DNA of 8,455 nt from an uncultured Oscillospiraceae bacterium (GTDB lineage: Bacteria > Bacillota > Clostridia > Oscillospirales > Oscillospiraceae). The stretch covers positions 1 to 8,455 of the forward strand of contig CAKTPC010000083.1 in assembly GCA_934590505.1 (NCBI GenBank), given 5' to 3'. Position 1 is the first letter of the stretch; every line of letters starts with the position of its first letter. Under the pieces are notes generated by a model. It had not been told where the DNA came from, ran no database searches, and saw nothing but the letters and a program-made list of their open reading frames with translations. This document shows positions 6,150 to 8,455 of the stretch, piece by piece. Made by a program: the position numbers and the translations under genes.

Positions 6150-8455
6150 ATGACGAAGGACGAAAAAATCGCAAAGCTCGGCAAAGAGATAACCGACCGG
6201 GCGACCGTGCTGCTCGGCAAGGACAAGATCACCCCTGAATCCCCGGAATATCTGGGCATCAACTCCGCGCTGAAGTACACCGCTTACAAGTACGACCAGA
6301 AGATGGCCGACGACATTCTTGACATCTGCCTTACGATGAAGAAGCGCGTGCCGCTGACCATCGAGCAGCTCGCAAAGAAGAACCCGCAGTTCGAGAGAGA
6401 GTATCTTGAGAAGGCCATGCAGGCTGTCAGCGAGAGCGGCCTTGTCGAGTTTCACTGGGAAAACCTCGACGGCAAGAACCCCAACCATGAGAAGCGCTGG
6501 GTGCTGGACATGTTCGTCCCCGGCAGCGCCGAGATCATGATGATCAACCCCGAGCAGTCCGACATGTACCCGGAGACGGCTGACTTCTTCGAGCGCATGG
6601 CCTATCTGCCGCTGGCCGGCATCACCGAGATGGTGCCCCCCGGAGGCGCAGGCATCGGCATGCACGTCATCCCCGTCGAGAAGGCCATCCCTGCCGAGAG
6701 CAAGTCCCTGCCCATCGAGCACCTCAGCCACTGGCTCAAGAAGTACGAGGGCCACATCGGTGTGTCCGTCTGCTCCTGCCGTAAGCAGCAGCGCATCCGC
6801 GGCGAAGGCTCCGGCGACGTTGAGGGCGAGTGGTGCATCGGCGTCGGCGACTTTGCCGACTACTGCCGCGAGACCAACCACGGCCGCGATATCACCTATG
6901 AAGAGGCTATGGAGATCCTCCAGAAGGCCGATGACAAGGGCTATGTCCACCAGATAACCAACATCGACGGTGAGAACAAGATCTTCGGCATCTGCAACTG
7001 TGCGGTCGGCGTCTGCAACGCGCTGCGTACCTCCCAGCTGTTCAACACTCCGAACCTCTCCGCTTCCGCTTACACCGCCGAGAGCGACCCCGAGAAGTGC
7101 GTCGCCTGCGGCAAGTGCGTTGAGACCTGCCCCGCCGGCGCTGTCCGCCTCGGTCAGAAGCTCTGCACCAAGGAAGGCCCCATCCAGTATCCGCACCATG
7201 AGCTGCCCGACGACACCAAGTGGGGCGAGGATCACTGGAACAAGAATTACAAGAACGAGAACGGCTCCATCCAGACCTGGCCCACCGGCACCGCGCCCTG
7301 CAAGGTCGCCTGCCCCGCGCACATCGCCATTCAGGGCTACATCAAGATGGCTGCCGACGGCCGCTATGCGGACGCTCTCAAGCTCATCAAGAAGGACAAT
7401 CCCTTCCCGGCCGTCTGCGGCAGCATCTGCCGCAAGTACTGTGAGGACGCCTGCACCCGCGGCACTGTCGATGAGCCGCTCGCGATAGACGAGATCAAGA
7501 AATTCATCGCCGAGCAGGACATGAAGGCCGAGCACCGCTACGTGCCGCCCATGAACTCCTGCACCCATGAGAAGTTCGACCAGAAGATCGCCATAATCGG
7601 CGCGGGCCCCGCGGGCATGTCCTGCGCGTACTTCCTCGCCATCGAGGGCTACAGCCCCGTCGTGTTCGAAAAGGAAGCGGCTCCCGGCGGTATGCTCATG
7701 AACGGCATCCCCTCCTTCCGTGTCGGCAAGGACATCGTAAAGTCCGAGATCGACGTCCTGCGTGAGATGGGCGTTGAGTTCCGCTGCGGCGTTGAGGTCG
7801 GCAAGGACGTCACCATCCAGCAGCTGCGCGAAGAGGGCTTCAAGGCCTTCTATGTCGCGGTCGGTCTCCAGAAGGCCGCAAAGCTCAACATCCCCGGCGA
7901 GGAGCTTATAGGCGTTCAGGGCGGTCTTGACTTCCTGCGCTCCGTCAACAGCGGCGCAACCAAGGAGCTCTCCGGCGACGTCGTAGTCATCGGCGGCGGC
8001 AACGCGGCCATCGACGTGGCACGTGCAGCAAAGCGTCTGACCGGCGGCAGCGTCAATATGTACTGCCTCGAAAAGGACGAAGAGATGCCCACCGTTCCCG
8101 ATGAGAAGAACGCAGGTCTGGCAGACGGCGTTGTCATCAATAACTCCTGGGCTCCCAAGGCTATCCTCGGAGAGGACGGCAAGGTCACCGGCATAGAGCT
8201 CATGCGCTGCGTCTCCGTGCGTGACGCGAGCGGCAAGTTTGCCCCCGTGTATGACGAGAACGAGACCATCACCGTCTCCTGCTCCAACGTCCTTGTTGCG
8301 ATCGGCCAGCGCTCCGAGTACGGCGCTGTCCTCGCAGGCACCGCCGCGGAGACTCCCGACGGCCGCCTCATCGCGCACGACGGCGTGACCTTCCAGACCG
8401 CCGAGCCCGACGTGTTCGTCGGCGGCGACTGCGCGACCGGCCCGAAGTACACCAT
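6150..8455 (+). CDS. Fe-S flavoprotein oxidoreductase, GltD-like, 3' partial
   Basis: Open from ATG 6150 to the window end (768 complete codons, no stop). AGGAGG at 6133-6138 lies 11 nt upstream. Layout: residues 1-205, a soluble region with a winged-helix-like stretch (about 65-105); 208-289, a Cys module (C208, C210, C229, C239, C282, C284, C289); 317-327, one ferredoxin-type motif C-x2-C-x2-C-x3-CP; 384-435, the Fe-S entry domain of the GltD/dihydropyrimidine-dehydrogenase family (C384, C388P, then C423-x3-C427-x3-C431-x3-C435); FAD-binding GAGPAG at 484-489; NAD(P)-binding GGGNAA at 615-620; and the start of the C-terminal FAD motif GGDCATG at 758-764. Such proteins pass electrons between NAD(P)H and ferredoxin or a partner enzyme through FAD and clusters. 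True glutamate synthase small subunit is unlikely because of the 380-residue N-terminal extension and no visible GltB partner. Substrate and partner are unknown. No signal peptide or membrane segment is seen. Confidence 0.88.
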   Translation, partial: MTKDEKIAKLGKEITDRATVLLGKDKITPESPEYLGINSALKYTAYKYDQKMADDILDICLTMKKRVPLTIEQLAKKNPQFEREYLEKAMQAVSESGLVEFHWENLDGKNPNHEKRWVLDMFVPGSAEIMMINPEQSDMYPETADFFERMAYLPLAGITEMVPPGGAGIGMHVIPVEKAIPAESKSLPIEHLSHWLKKYEGHIGVSVCSCRKQQRIRGEGSGDVEGEWCIGVGDFADYCRETNHGRDITYEEAMEILQKADDKGYVHQITNIDGENKIFGICNCAVGVCNALRTSQLFNTPNLSASAYTAESDPEKCVACGKCVETCPAGAVRLGQKLCTKEGPIQYPHHELPDDTKWGEDHWNKNYKNENGSIQTWPTGTAPCKVACPAHIAIQGYIKMAADGRYADALKLIKKDNPFPAVCGSICRKYCEDACTRGTVDEPLAIDEIKKFIAEQDMKAEHRYVPPMNSCTHEKFDQKIAIIGAGPAGMSCAYFLAIEGYSPVVFEKEAAPGGMLMNGIPSFRVGKDIVKSEIDVLREMGVEFRCGVEVGKDVTIQQLREEGFKAFYVAVGLQKAAKLNIPGEELIGVQGGLDFLRSVNSGATKELSGDVVVIGGGNAAIDVARAAKRLTGGSVNMYCLEKDEEMPTVPDEKNAGLADGVVINNSWAPKAILGEDGKVTGIELMRCVSVRDASGKFAPVYDENETITVSCSNVLVAIGQRSEYGAVLAGTAAETPDGRLIAHDGVTFQTAEPDVFVGGDCATGPKYT

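Noticed and set aside
6123..8378. 751-codon open frame on the - strand opposite the flavoprotein gene
   Set aside because: Same cause: the + strand encodes a clearly conserved FAD/Fe-S protein, and the antisense product is compositionally biased with no known motif.

Overview
The window looks like chromosomal DNA of a GC-rich anaerobic Firmicute, most likely a Clostridia/Oscillospiraceae-type gut anaerobe. This is inferred from the protein sequences, strong AGGAGG-type ribosome binding sites, compact intrinsic terminators, and the abundance of Fe-S and radical-SAM proteins. No phage, insertion sequence, tRNA, rRNA or CRISPR was seen.

Layout. (1) 61-2668, +: rpsO (ribosomal protein S15) and pnp (PNPase). 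They are separated by a strong intrinsic terminator and a near-perfect 35-bp hairpin in the pnp leader. (2) 2669-2935: intergenic region with two candidate terminators and a sigma-A-type promoter. (3) 2936-5238, +: a tight three-gene molybdenum-cofactor operon: moaA, a MOSC-MogA-like fusion, and moaC. It ends at a bidirectional terminator shared with the converging gene. (4) 5312-5917, -: a TetR-family regulator. (5) 5918-6149: divergent control region with a well-formed promoter on each strand, each overlapped by its own inverted repeat. (6) 6150 to the window end, +: a large Fe-S flavoprotein, at least 768 residues. It has a Cys-rich N-terminal module, one ferredoxin-type 4Fe-4S motif and a GltD-like FAD/NAD(P) oxidoreductase module. 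Its 3' end lies outside the window.

How the parts fit. rpsO-pnp is the conserved translation/RNA-decay pair; the pnp leader hairpin suggests post-transcriptional control of PNPase. MoaA and MoaC together make cyclic pyranopterin monophosphate. The fusion protein between them brings a MOSC (sulfur/Moco-handling) domain and a MogA-like pterin-binding domain that appears to lack part of its active site. The TetR protein probably controls itself and perhaps the divergent flavoprotein. The flavoprotein is the kind of electron-transfer subunit that often works with ferredoxin- or NAD(P)-linked enzymes, some of them Mo/W enzymes, but its partner is not visible here.

Most worth a second look: the pnp leader hairpin, the shortened MogA domain, the two different operator-like repeats in the tetR/flavoprotein region, and the unusual cysteine pattern in the flavoprotein N-terminal module.
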